Below, piece by piece: positions 16,768 through 25,076 of a DNA stretch of 64,000 bases; position 1 is the first letter of the stretch, and each line of letters opens with the position of its first letter. The stretch comes from Candidatus Rifleibacteriota bacterium (lineage in GTDB: Bacteria; Muiribacteriota; Ozemobacteria; Ozemobacterales; Ozemobacteraceae). The stretch covers positions 19,779-83,778 of the forward strand of contig JAHISQ010000021.1 in assembly GCA_018818125.1 (NCBI GenBank), in the 5' to 3' direction. Below the pieces are notes generated by a model that did no database searches, was not told where the DNA came from, and saw only the letters and a program-made list of their open reading frames with translations. The translations under genes and the position numbers were made by a program.

Positions 16768-19742
16768 TTCTTACCCACTGGCGTAAATGCTTTTTGCTGC
16801 TGCGTCAGCTGAATAAATGAAAATTCTGAGCAAATTTCTGCTGTTTTTTCACAGACAGCTATTTTTTCTCCGGATAAACTTGCGGTCAAAGCCTCCAGTT
16901 CATTGGCGCGGGGAATAATTGAACCAATGACCATAAAAACCTGTCTACCAGATCTGGCTCCAGTTACTCCTGCCATTGCCTGATCCGTAACGATACCGAT
17001 TCCGTTTTCTACAGTAAATTGCCCATTTTTTTGCCGAACACTGTTCAATTTTTTTAACCGCCGTCTCATTTCAAAAGCGCTATTTAAGGCTCTTTTCGCA
17101 TGATTTTCCGCTGTCGTATCAGGATAGAAAACAGCAACGACAGCATCTCCGATAAAACGTTCGACGCTACCGCCATATTCTTTTACAGCGGTCTCCATCT
17201 CAGAAAAATAGTCGTTTAACAGAGTTACAATCTCTTCTGGCGGATGTTTTTCACTCAGGCTGGTAAAACCTCGAATATCAGAAGAAAGAACTGACAATTC
17301 AATGTTTTCTGCCCGGCCTTGTTCCTGAATAGTCTCATTTGCTACACGTTCTATAAGCCTTTCGGGAACGAATCTGCGCATTTTCTCTCTTTGCTGCAGG
17401 CCTTGCGCCATAGAATTGTAAGATTGTGCCAACATACCCAGTTCATCAGTTTTTTCTATGATTATTCTGGTCCGGTACTCACCTGTGCTTATCTTCTGGA
17501 GAGCAGGAATGAATTCTTTTACTGGCCTGGCAAACAGCTCCCACAGGAAGTCGGCAAGCAATATCAGACTCAAGATTGAAAAGGCTGCACAGGCAAATGG
17601 CAGCAGCTGGAGCAGGAAAATCAGCCACAGGTCAGGCGAAGACTCAACAATTCCAGCAAATACATAAGGATTCTCAGCAGAGTATTTCCAGCTGGCGGCA
17701 CGAATTATGTTGTCTTTCTGCTTTACTTCACTGCCAGAATAACTTTTGAGCGAAGCATACTCAAGAAGTTGCTTCTCAGGATCGATTCCGGTCAGGGTTG
17801 CAGGCCACCATTGTTCGAGGTTTCTCTCGGCATTTCTTTGGCCAATAGCGAAATTTGCGCTGGAAAAAGCGCTGTTATCGCGAAATGTCTTATTTGAGCC
17901 CTGGCTTATTGAGTCAAAAGCGCCACCAAATTTGCTCAGGTCAAAATTCAGTATAAAGCTTATTCCAGCAACTTGCTGAATTGAACCCATCGCAGCTGGC
18001 AGCAGAAAGTAAGTCATTCTGGAAAGAGGAGATATTCTGATCAGATTCTTAACTTCGCATCCTTCATAACTCAGGATTTTTCCATTCTCATATTCATGCC
18101 TAAAACCTGATAGAAAGCCAGAGGCCAGATTAGCCACCTCTAGCTCTCTCTTAATCTCATTGCTTTTGTTTTGCAGCACGCCTAAATTGTCGAGAAACCT
18201 GTAACCTGAATAGCGAACCAGTCTCATTGGCATTTTTGCGTTGGAATTAGCTGGACTCAGAACTTTAATTCGGCCATCATCAAGAAACACCGAAATTTCT
18301 TCCCGACTGGTAGCTGGCAACAACAGTTGCGCCGCTGTGGGCGGGAAAAGGCCCTCCCTGGCCTTCATAAGCTGGTCAGCAATATGCTTCTTGGCAGTCA
18401 GCGCTATCAGCTGTCTCTTCAATGACAGATCTCTCACAAACTGTGTTGCCTCATACATTTTGCTTTCGGCAATTGCCTGTATTTCAATTTTGCGGATTTT
18501 TTCTGTCTGATCAATTATCAGAGCGGCAAAACTGGCAATGAGAATGTAAGGCAGCAATATAATCAGACCAGAAATAAGCAGTATTTTGCGCCTGAGTTTG
18601 CCAGCAATTGTTAAGCCATGAATCCATAGATAAACGCCTGCCAGAAATAGAAAAAGGATCAGAGCTTTTTGTGCAAAGCTGATAGCTGGGCGATAAAACA
18701 ACAGGTTTTTATTTAATTTGGAATTGGAAGAAAAGACACGGAGGAAACAGTTATCCAGATTGGCAGAACTGATCTTGCTTGATCGATTTGCAAGGTGCAT
18801 TTGAAGGGGTTCTGGTAGTCTCCGCAACAATGACAGACCATCTTTTTCCTCTATAAGTGTGGTTTTCGGCTGGAGTTTGCAGCGAACAATTCTTCTGGCA
18901 AAATCACCACTGCCTTTGCAAGCTTCTTTTAGAATAGCGTTATAAGAAATGTCTCTACTGGCAAATACTGTAAAATAGCCGCCCAGGGTATGATTTCCCT
19001 GCTGTGTGGCGTTGAAATAGAAGTAAAGCTTTTGTGAGCCAAAGCTGGTGGTAAAAATTTCACGGCAAGTTCCTGATACTCTAACTATATATGCGACTGG
19101 CGAAAAAAAGTTGCAGACAAGAGCCTCTAAATACTCCTCGCGATGACCTGCCAATTTGTTACCATATATTTCAAATGAATTCATCCGTTCCTTCAAAATC
19201 GGGTTCGACCAGAATTTATTTTTAAGAACTTCTATAATCGTTGTAAAAATCAGAGCATGCTCAAGTGTTTTTTTATCAAGAGGTGTTCGAGCGGCAAAGT
19301 CTTTACTGTAAAATGAATAGCTCTTTTTAGCGTCATACTCGAATGAAAGCAGAAAAATTGGCTTGATGCCAAAATTCCCGGCAAGATAGCTGAGTATTTT
19401 TGAATTAGTGTCAGAATTGTATATGCCGGGATCATTACCCTCTTCGGCCATCAGATGCGTTCTCAGCGTAAGATCTATTTCCATCTTATGCAGCGCGCGC
19501 TCAATAAAATTTCTCGGAATAAGAGCCTCAGAGAAGTCGTTGATCTCTGTCTCAAAAGAACTTCGTCTGAGGTTATCTGCTCTCAACAGCAGGTCTGAAG
19601 TGTTCTGACTCAGGTGATTCAGAGCAAAAAATGCTGGCAAAAACACGATAACAATAAGTGTTAATGAGTTAAAAAATCCTATTCCTGCTGCTGTTTTGCT
19701 CGTATTCAAAAAGACCTGTTCGCTGCGCCGCTTCATAAACAT
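16764..19742 (-). CDS. Membrane class III cyclase subunit keeping metal Asp residues but lacking transition-state residues (C1-like)
   Basis: A 992-residue protein with the same multi-TM sensory layout and HAMP, ending in a class III cyclase domain (about 785-992). Both metal-binding aspartates are present: D822 in SSDIRGFTSLSE and D866 in RFIGDAVVAVF. The substrate and transition-state side is lost: Arg862 replaces the base-recognising Lys, Val935 replaces the base-recognising Asp, and IGSIIPRANEL puts Pro944 and Glu948 where Asn and Arg are expected. This is the mirror image of the adjacent subunit at 13828 and corresponds to the mammalian C1 half. It is the first gene of the overlapping cyclase pair. 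Upstream, a 153-bp gap separates it from the small coiled-coil gene at 19896. Confidence 0.88.
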   Translation of the reverse strand: MFMKRRSEQVFLNTSKTAAGIGFFNSLTLIVIVFLPAFFALNHLSQNTSDLLLRADNLRRSSFETEINDFSEALIPRNFIERALHKMEIDLTLRTHLMAEEGNDPGIYNSDTNSKILSYLAGNFGIKPIFLLSFEYDAKKSYSFYSKDFAARTPLDKKTLEHALIFTTIIEVLKNKFWSNPILKERMNSFEIYGNKLAGHREEYLEALVCNFFSPVAYIVRVSGTCREIFTTSFGSQKLYFYFNATQQGNHTLGGYFTVFASRDISYNAILKEACKGSGDFARRIVRCKLQPKTTLIEEKDGLSLLRRLPEPLQMHLANRSSKISSANLDNCFLRVFSSNSKLNKNLLFYRPAISFAQKALILFLFLAGVYLWIHGLTIAGKLRRKILLISGLIILLPYILIASFAALIIDQTEKIRKIEIQAIAESKMYEATQFVRDLSLKRQLIALTAKKHIADQLMKAREGLFPPTAAQLLLPATSREEISVFLDDGRIKVLSPANSNAKMPMRLVRYSGYRFLDNLGVLQNKSNEIKRELEVANLASGFLSGFRHEYENGKILSYEGCEVKNLIRISPLSRMTYFLLPAAMGSIQQVAGISFILNFDLSKFGGAFDSISQGSNKTFRDNSAFSSANFAIGQRNAERNLEQWWPATLTGIDPEKQLLEYASLKSYSGSEVKQKDNIIRAASWKYSAENPYVFAGIVESSPDLWLIFLLQLLPFACAAFSILSLILLADFLWELFARPVKEFIPALQKISTGEYRTRIIIEKTDELGMLAQSYNSMAQGLQQREKMRRFVPERLIERVANETIQEQGRAENIELSVLSSDIRGFTSLSEKHPPEEIVTLLNDYFSEMETAVKEYGGSVERFIGDAVVAVFYPDTTAENHAKRALNSAFEMRRRLKKLNSVRQKNGQFTVENGIGIVTDQAMAGVTGARSGRQVFMVIGSIIPRANELEALTASLSGEKIAVCEKTAEICSEFSFIQLTQQQKAFTPVGKK

Positions 19743-19895
19743 TCAAAAAGTCTGGAAAAATATTTAGTGGCCGCTTCAATATTAAATCAGGTTCTGCGAC
19801 TTTGGTCAAGATTACAGGTTTGATCGGGCGAGGACAGACTAAGACACCGGATCCCGGGGCGGCGCCCTTTTATCATTGATACAATCTGGCTATTT

Positions 19896-20165
19896 TCAGG
19901 CGGCGCGGCAGAGCATCTCAGTCTGGTTCAGTTCGAATTTAAGGTGCTGCAGACAGGTCAATTTTTCGTGCAACGCTGGCAGGCTCAGCTCGCCGATGGA
20001 TAAATGCCTGAATGTATTCTGAACAAGTAGTTTTTGCAGCGGCTCAATGTGGAGAACCAGCTCGTTTTCGAGCCGGTCAATCTGCATCTGCAGCAACTGG
20101 TGATTCAACTGTGCAGTCTCAGAGAGCAACCGGCTAAGTGTAAGGAGGTTTTCGGTGTCAGTCAT
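19896..20165 (-). CDS. Small coiled-coil protein at the end of the lexA-dinB operon
   Basis: An 89-residue soluble protein not recognised as a known family. The first half is a heptad-rich helix (LLSETAQLNHQLLQMQIDRL) and the second half is also Leu/His-rich helix (LPALHEKLTCLQHLKF). Its ATG overlaps the stop of dinB by 8 bp, so it is translationally coupled to the polymerase and probably part of the same damage response. By position it could be a polymerase or mutasome accessory factor, but that is inference from context only. Confidence 0.6.
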   Translation of the reverse strand: MTDTENLLTLSRLLSETAQLNHQLLQMQIDRLENELVLHIEPLQKLLVQNTFRHLSIGELSLPALHEKLTCLQHLKFELNQTEMLCRAA

Positions 20166-21333
20166 ATCTGCGCCCCCTTATTGTCGAGCGTGATCGCAAA
20201 ATAGAGCTGAAGCCATATTTTGCCCTGATTATCTGAAGAACATCGGGCAGAGCGCGACGATATTCAGGGAGAAGCGAATCAAAAAGGTCGTGGGTAAAGA
20301 CACCGGGTCGCAAATCGCTGAGATGAACACCGACGAGGCGAATCTTGATGCCGGGTTTGAAAGTACGATTGAACAGGGCAACTGCCGCCTGATAAATGTC
20401 GCGGTCATCATTTGTTCGGCTTATTTTCACCGAATGCCCGTCACTGGCAAAATTGGAAAACCGCAGCCTGACACTGACACAACCACAGATCAGCTGCTCA
20501 CGGCGAAGCTTATGCACGGTTTTCTCGACGAGATGCGAAAGATAGTTCAGCAATAAAGAGCGTGAACCGGTATTTTCCGGCAAGGTAACACAGTGCGATA
20601 TGCTTTTTCGAAGCGGCTTGTTTTCGGCAGCGATAACTCTTACATCGCCGATCCCATGGGCGCAGTTAAAAATATACTCGCCGGACTTACCCATCGCTGC
20701 CTGCCAGGCATCGAGCGGAATGCGCAAGATATCTTTTACTTCGTAAACCCCCATTGAATTAAGTAAAGGCACGGTTTTGCGGCCGATGCCAGGGATCTCG
20801 TCAAGAGGCAGATGCGAGACAAATGCCTTCTCTTCGCCGGGCAGTATCTCTAAAATACCAGCCGGCTTGCCGAGGCTCGAAGCAATCTTACTGATAAGTT
20901 TATTGGTGCCAAATCCTATGGTTGTGGGCAGGCCAGGGCTTCTGCCTATTTCGCGCACTATATGTTCGGCAATGGCCAGATTAGTCGGATATATACGGTC
21001 GCAGCCAGTAAAATCAAGATAAAACTCGTCGATCGAAGCGGGTTCGACCAACGGGCAAAACTCTTTGAGCCTTTCGTGAACAGCATTTGACAGTGACATT
21101 ATGTTGTCTGGCGTCGGCAAACAGGTGAGTTCTGGGCACTTCTGGCGGGCTATCCACAATGCCATGCCTGCCTTTACGCCAAATTTGCGGGCTTCGTAAG
21201 AGGCCGAGCAGACAACGCCACGACTGCCGGTTCCGCCTACTGCCAACGGCTTGCCACGGAACTCCGGGTGCACCTGCAGCGCCGCTTCAACGAAAAAGGC
21301 ATCGAGATCTATACAGGCAATGCGCTTTCGCAT
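20158..21333 (-). CDS. dinB: DNA polymerase IV (Y-family translesion polymerase)
   Basis: A 391-residue Y-family polymerase. The palm motif ACIDLDAFF supplies Asp9 and Asp11, and ASIDEFYLDFTG supplies the catalytic Asp102-Glu103. Also visible are AVGGTGSRGVVCSASYEARK (fingers), the TTIGFGTNKLISKIASS motif and the thumb helix-hairpin-helix (DEIPGIGRKTVPLLNSMG). A little-finger domain makes up the C-terminal third. It should bypass DNA lesions in the cytoplasm at the cost of fidelity. It starts 10 bp after lexA in the same direction, so it is probably LexA-controlled from the promoter upstream of lexA. No C-terminal beta-clamp motif was confidently picked out by eye. Confidence 0.95.
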   Translation of the reverse strand: MRKRIACIDLDAFFVEAALQVHPEFRGKPLAVGGTGSRGVVCSASYEARKFGVKAGMALWIARQKCPELTCLPTPDNIMSLSNAVHERLKEFCPLVEPASIDEFYLDFTGCDRIYPTNLAIAEHIVREIGRSPGLPTTIGFGTNKLISKIASSLGKPAGILEILPGEEKAFVSHLPLDEIPGIGRKTVPLLNSMGVYEVKDILRIPLDAWQAAMGKSGEYIFNCAHGIGDVRVIAAENKPLRKSISHCVTLPENTGSRSLLLNYLSHLVEKTVHKLRREQLICGCVSVRLRFSNFASDGHSVKISRTNDDRDIYQAAVALFNRTFKPGIKIRLVGVHLSDLRPGVFTHDLFDSLLPEYRRALPDVLQIIRAKYGFSSILRSRSTIRGRRYD

Positions 21334-21343
21334 GGTAATAACC

Positions 21344-21967
21344 TCAGTGACGGCGATACTTGCGTAAAACTCCGATTACGATGCCCTTGATCGTTACATC
21401 CTGATTTTCGATAATAATCGGTGACATGGCAGGATTTGAGGGCTGTAGTCGAACACGGTTGCCTTCTCGATAAATGCGTTTGAGAGTAACCTCTTCGTTC
21501 TCAATACAGGCGATGACCATCTCGCCATTGTTGGCAGTGCTGCGCTTTTCGACAATCACCAGATCGCCATCTTTTATCGCCTCATCGATCATCGACTCAC
21601 CACGAACCTCCAGAACAAAAGTCTCGCCTTTGCCGATCATTGACTCAGGCAGGTTAATGGTCTCAGGTATCTCGTTGATCTGAATCGGCTGGCCGGCAGT
21701 TACCCGGCCCAGCATGGGCACCTCAACACTGCGCCCGACACTGATCACCTGCGGCTTTACTGAAAGACCACGCGAGCGCCGCGGCAAAGCGTCGAGATGA
21801 CCCTTATCGACGAGAATCTTGAGATGTTTGTGTACAGTAGCGGTAGATGACAGCCCAAGGCCATCGCAAATTTCGGCGATGGTGGGAGCATAACCCCACT
21901 TGGCGAAAAAATGACGAACGAAATCAAGTACGCTTCTCTGCTTGGGAGTTAATGGATCAGGGGTCAT
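21344..21967 (-). CDS. lexA: LexA repressor of the SOS response
   Basis: A 207-residue protein with an N-terminal winged helix (TPTIAEICDGLGLSS-type; here YAPTIAEICDGLGLSSTATV) and a C-terminal S24 autopeptidase domain. The self-cleavage site is Ala91-Gly92 (GRVTAGQP). The catalytic Ser125 lies in VRGESMIDEA and Lys163 in EEVTLKRIY. It should repress its own operon (lexA-dinB-small protein) until RecA filaments trigger cleavage. The start ATG has a GGAGG-type ribosome site that partly coincides with a GGCGAAT copy of the candidate operator element. Confidence 0.95.
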   Translation of the reverse strand: MTPDPLTPKQRSVLDFVRHFFAKWGYAPTIAEICDGLGLSSTATVHKHLKILVDKGHLDALPRRSRGLSVKPQVISVGRSVEVPMLGRVTAGQPIQINEIPETINLPESMIGKGETFVLEVRGESMIDEAIKDGDLVIVEKRSTANNGEMVIACIENEEVTLKRIYREGNRVRLQPSNPAMSPIIIENQDVTIKGIVIGVLRKYRRH

Positions 21968-21999
21968 AATTCGCCTCCGTTCAGCTTTTCTACACCATA

Positions 22000-22028
22000 A
22001 TTATAGGCGAATAAAAGGCGAATGTCAA
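22000..22028 (-). promoter_or_regulatory. sigma70 promoter of lexA-dinB operon
   Basis: On the minus strand a perfect -35 TTGACA (22023-22028) and perfect -10 TATAAT (22000-22005) are separated by exactly 17 bases. They lie about 33 bases upstream of the lexA ATG. This is the clearest promoter in the window. Confidence 0.85.
22006..22023 (-). promoter_or_regulatory. Candidate LexA operator (direct repeat in promoter spacer)
   Basis: The promoter spacer consists of two direct copies of ATTCGCC (minus strand; 22006-22012 and 22017-22023) with an 11-bp period, i.e. ATTC-N7-ATTC. A third copy in inverted orientation lies at 21969-21975, at the lexA ribosome-binding site. Position over the promoter suggests autoregulation. 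The spacing matches the direct-repeat LexA boxes known from alphaproteobacteria (GTTC-N7-GTTC), not the palindromic E. coli box. Confidence 0.55.
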
Positions 22029-22031
22029 GCG

Positions 22032-22076
22032 AAAAAAGCACGAAAACACAACAGCCGGGGCGACGCCGCCAGGTGC
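22032..22076 (-). terminator. Possible weak terminator between phosphatase operon and lexA
   Basis: Immediately after the stop of the 22077 gene the minus strand has GCACC, a GC-rich inner GGCGxxxCGCC hairpin, GTGC and then six T. Pairing is imperfect, so some read-through into lexA is possible. Confidence 0.35.
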
Positions 22077-25076
22077 TTAATCAGATGGTTTGCATACCGT
22101 GATAATGAGAGTAAGGTCGTCCTGTGCCTCACTGCTACCTATGTGACGGCTGTAGGCCGCAAAAACATTCTGATAGAAGACTTCCGGATCAGGGTTATAG
22201 TTAGCCTGCAACAGCTCCTTAAACCCGTCGTAACCGATTTCGCTGCCATCTGGCGCGCGTGCTTCGATAATCCCGTCGGTATAGAACACTATTGCATCGC
22301 CAGCACCAAACTCTATGGCCGCCTCACTATATTGCGCCTTGTTAAAAGCACCCAGAGCCGAACCAGTCAGAGTAAATTCCTCAACCGACATGGTCGCAGC
22401 TCTTATCAGCATCGGCGAACAGCCGCCGGCGTTGGAGTATGAACCCACGCCACTCATGGAATCGAGATAAAGATATTGAAAAGTCATAATCTTCTTCTGC
22501 TGCTTGCTCTTAGAGGCAAGAATCATCTTATGCAGCTCCAGCAATAAATTGCCAGGAGTGCTCAGAAGATATGGTGAGCTGAGAATTCCCGCCTTGGCCA
22601 TTGCCATGATCAGCGCAGCACCGACGCCATGCCCGGCAACATCTCCGGCTAGAACGGCAAAATGCTGATCATCAACCACAAAGAAGTCAAAATAGTCGCC
22701 GCCAAGCTCGCTCATACTCACGCTTTTTCCAAATATTGCGAAGTTCCCATGCTCAAAGCGCGGCGGCGGGAAAAGACTATCCTGAACAATTCTGGCCACT
22801 TCCAGCTCTTCAAAGCCCACCATAACTTCGTTAAAAATAGTCGCAACCTCGCCGAATTCATCTCTACCGACTCCAGCAACCCGATGAGTGAATTCGCGGT
22901 TTTCTATCGCCAGCGCTCCGTCGCGCAAAGCATGTAGTGGTTCGACAAAGCTCTTAGCCAATATTTGAGCCAGGCTGGCTGCAAGGACAATGCTGAAAAG
23001 TACAAATAACAACAGTTCGCTTTTCTGCTGACCAATAACGCGATCGATATTGCGCATCGGGTAAAGGACAATCAGCTGGAAAAAGCTGAGATTATGACCA
23101 TTGAATCCGACAGCTATGTATTCTTCGTCGGCAAGATTTATCAATTCTATTTCTTCGGTTGGCTTCGGGCCAAGCCTGCTGGCAAATTCACGCAAATCCA
23201 GGGCTCGGCTGGCCAATTCCGGAAGATATTTACTATCCAGTCGACTCCGCGTAATCAGGCGCGAACCAATGGCATTGCGATTAGCCAACGCCACGGCCTT
23301 TTGCAGGAACCTTGTCTGAGCCATAACCGGCCGCCACGAAATGATGGTCACATAATCGGTTAAGCCAGGTTCGACAACCGTAAGCAGCTTAAAAAAGGAC
23401 AACTCTGCAACCCTGCCAAAGCCCCAGTTATTAACATGTCCAAGGTTACCGATCACCGAATTGGTCATTTCGAGAAATGTCTGCTGCAAAAGCGATTCTG
23501 CGATCAGTTCCAGCTTACTGAGGACCTGCGCCTCGATTTCAACACGATTGAGATCACTCATAACCTTTTTAGCAATCAGGTTGGCCGCAATTACGTCAGA
23601 TTCTACCATGCCTGAAATTTTTCTATTTGGCTGCGAGGCCTCGCGATCAATACTGGCATTATCCAGGCTTCCTTTGAGAACATAAAGCCCGTTGCGATTA
23701 ATTAACTTGTTGCTGGAGCTGGCAACTACAAAATAGTTCCCAGGCTGAAAGGCAGCCAACCTCTTTTCCAGATCAACCGTCAAATCAATATCCAGATTTT
23801 TGCCTCTCGATTGCAACGCCCATTCGTTAAGGAGTTTATCCAGAGAGACAGCATCATTATTCATAAAAGATAAGAAACGCCGATCGAAGCTCAAAAGCTT
23901 ATCAACTGAGCTTTGATGAGCATCTGCCATTAAAATGCGGCGTTTTTGCGAATAGTGTTCGTGTGAAATCAAAACCATGGCCAGCAAGGGAATGCCGCAG
24001 GCAAAAATGAAAAGGAAAGCAAGCCTGGTTTTTATGGTAGCTCGTCCTGGCCTGCCGGCAACAACAGTCTGCCAGGTATAAATTAAAAACGGCAGCATGA
24101 ACAGGAGACACACCATAGCACCTGCCAAAGCTCTCCAGATAATGACAATCTCGTCATGGCCCCTTGGAATTAAAGCAAAAATTCGAAGTGCAGGCGCAAG
24201 AAAAGAATAACCAAGATATGCGTGCTGCATTTCTACAAAGCTCAAAGATTCATTCTCGCAACGTGCAAATGTTTCGCCTGGGATTTCAATATTTCTGGCA
24301 TCACCTGTATACCAGATACTGTCGGTGTAACTGGAATTCGTGTTGATAAGTCCGAGGGATATGCCGCTGCGATCGGCAAATTTTTCCAGAGAATTCTTCA
24401 GACCATTTTTTTGCGCGAGTTTGTCCTGGTTAAAACGCAGTAAAAGTGCGATTTTCGAGACAAAATACATGGCAATCGGAGGACGCACCAGCGAGCTATC
24501 CAGCCATGCAAGTGAAAACCTATCCGGATCAATGTGGCTGCCTACCATTGCCTGCATCAACTGAGGTCCAATAATTTTGCGGGCAACCTCAATGTCACCG
24601 CCGACTTTCCCGTATAATCCAGGATCGCCCATAACCGGATAATTGCTGAGAACTTTAAAAACTTCCAACCATTCTTCAGGACTATTTTCATCAGAAAATG
24701 TCTTCTTAATTTCTACGCCAGCGGGTGTCCAGGCAATAAAGTCGAATTCATCAGGAAACAGTCGCTGCTGCTCTTCAATCCAGGCCAGTATAAGTCCAGT
24801 CTCGGTGCCTTCTTCTTCAAAACTTCGAAATTTCTCATAGAAAAGGCGACACCAGAAAACCTCCTGTTCAAGGTTGCCAACAGCCTCATTGGTAGCTCTC
24901 TGCAGCTGAGTTTTCAGTTTAAATTTAATCTCGTCCTCAGCAACATTATAAAACCTGAAAACAGCAAAGGATACCAGCGCAGCCGGAATACCAGTCAGGC
25001 ATAATACCATCAGCAGCCAGCGGAAAAGCCGGCGCGATCGTGAAGCTATAGAGTTATTTTCAGCTGTTTGCGTCAT
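22077..25076 (-). CDS. Subfamily A membrane sensor with HAMP and SpoIIE/PP2C phosphatase output
   Basis: A 999-residue protein, last gene of the six-gene phosphatase operon. TM1 is at about 17-37. The outside domain has the subfamily A marks FIAWTPAG, KIIGPQLMQAMV and LAWLDSSLVRPP. The TM2/TM3 pair brackets TIKTRLAFLFIFACGIPLLA, followed by a second outside domain, TM4, HAMP and PP2C. The phosphatase motifs GGDYFDFF, GDVAGHGVGAALIMAM, FYTDGIIEAR and AQDDLTL are all present, so it should be active. The start overlaps the stop of the subfamily B partner at 25060 by 17 bp, which indicates coupled translation and probably a B-A protein pair. Confidence 0.9.
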   Translation of the reverse strand: MTQTAENNSIASRSRRLFRWLLMVLCLTGIPAALVSFAVFRFYNVAEDEIKFKLKTQLQRATNEAVGNLEQEVFWCRLFYEKFRSFEEEGTETGLILAWIEEQQRLFPDEFDFIAWTPAGVEIKKTFSDENSPEEWLEVFKVLSNYPVMGDPGLYGKVGGDIEVARKIIGPQLMQAMVGSHIDPDRFSLAWLDSSLVRPPIAMYFVSKIALLLRFNQDKLAQKNGLKNSLEKFADRSGISLGLINTNSSYTDSIWYTGDARNIEIPGETFARCENESLSFVEMQHAYLGYSFLAPALRIFALIPRGHDEIVIIWRALAGAMVCLLFMLPFLIYTWQTVVAGRPGRATIKTRLAFLFIFACGIPLLAMVLISHEHYSQKRRILMADAHQSSVDKLLSFDRRFLSFMNNDAVSLDKLLNEWALQSRGKNLDIDLTVDLEKRLAAFQPGNYFVVASSSNKLINRNGLYVLKGSLDNASIDREASQPNRKISGMVESDVIAANLIAKKVMSDLNRVEIEAQVLSKLELIAESLLQQTFLEMTNSVIGNLGHVNNWGFGRVAELSFFKLLTVVEPGLTDYVTIISWRPVMAQTRFLQKAVALANRNAIGSRLITRSRLDSKYLPELASRALDLREFASRLGPKPTEEIELINLADEEYIAVGFNGHNLSFFQLIVLYPMRNIDRVIGQQKSELLLFVLFSIVLAASLAQILAKSFVEPLHALRDGALAIENREFTHRVAGVGRDEFGEVATIFNEVMVGFEELEVARIVQDSLFPPPRFEHGNFAIFGKSVSMSELGGDYFDFFVVDDQHFAVLAGDVAGHGVGAALIMAMAKAGILSSPYLLSTPGNLLLELHKMILASKSKQQKKIMTFQYLYLDSMSGVGSYSNAGGCSPMLIRAATMSVEEFTLTGSALGAFNKAQYSEAAIEFGAGDAIVFYTDGIIEARAPDGSEIGYDGFKELLQANYNPDPEVFYQNVFAAYSRHIGSSEAQDDLTLIITVCKPSD

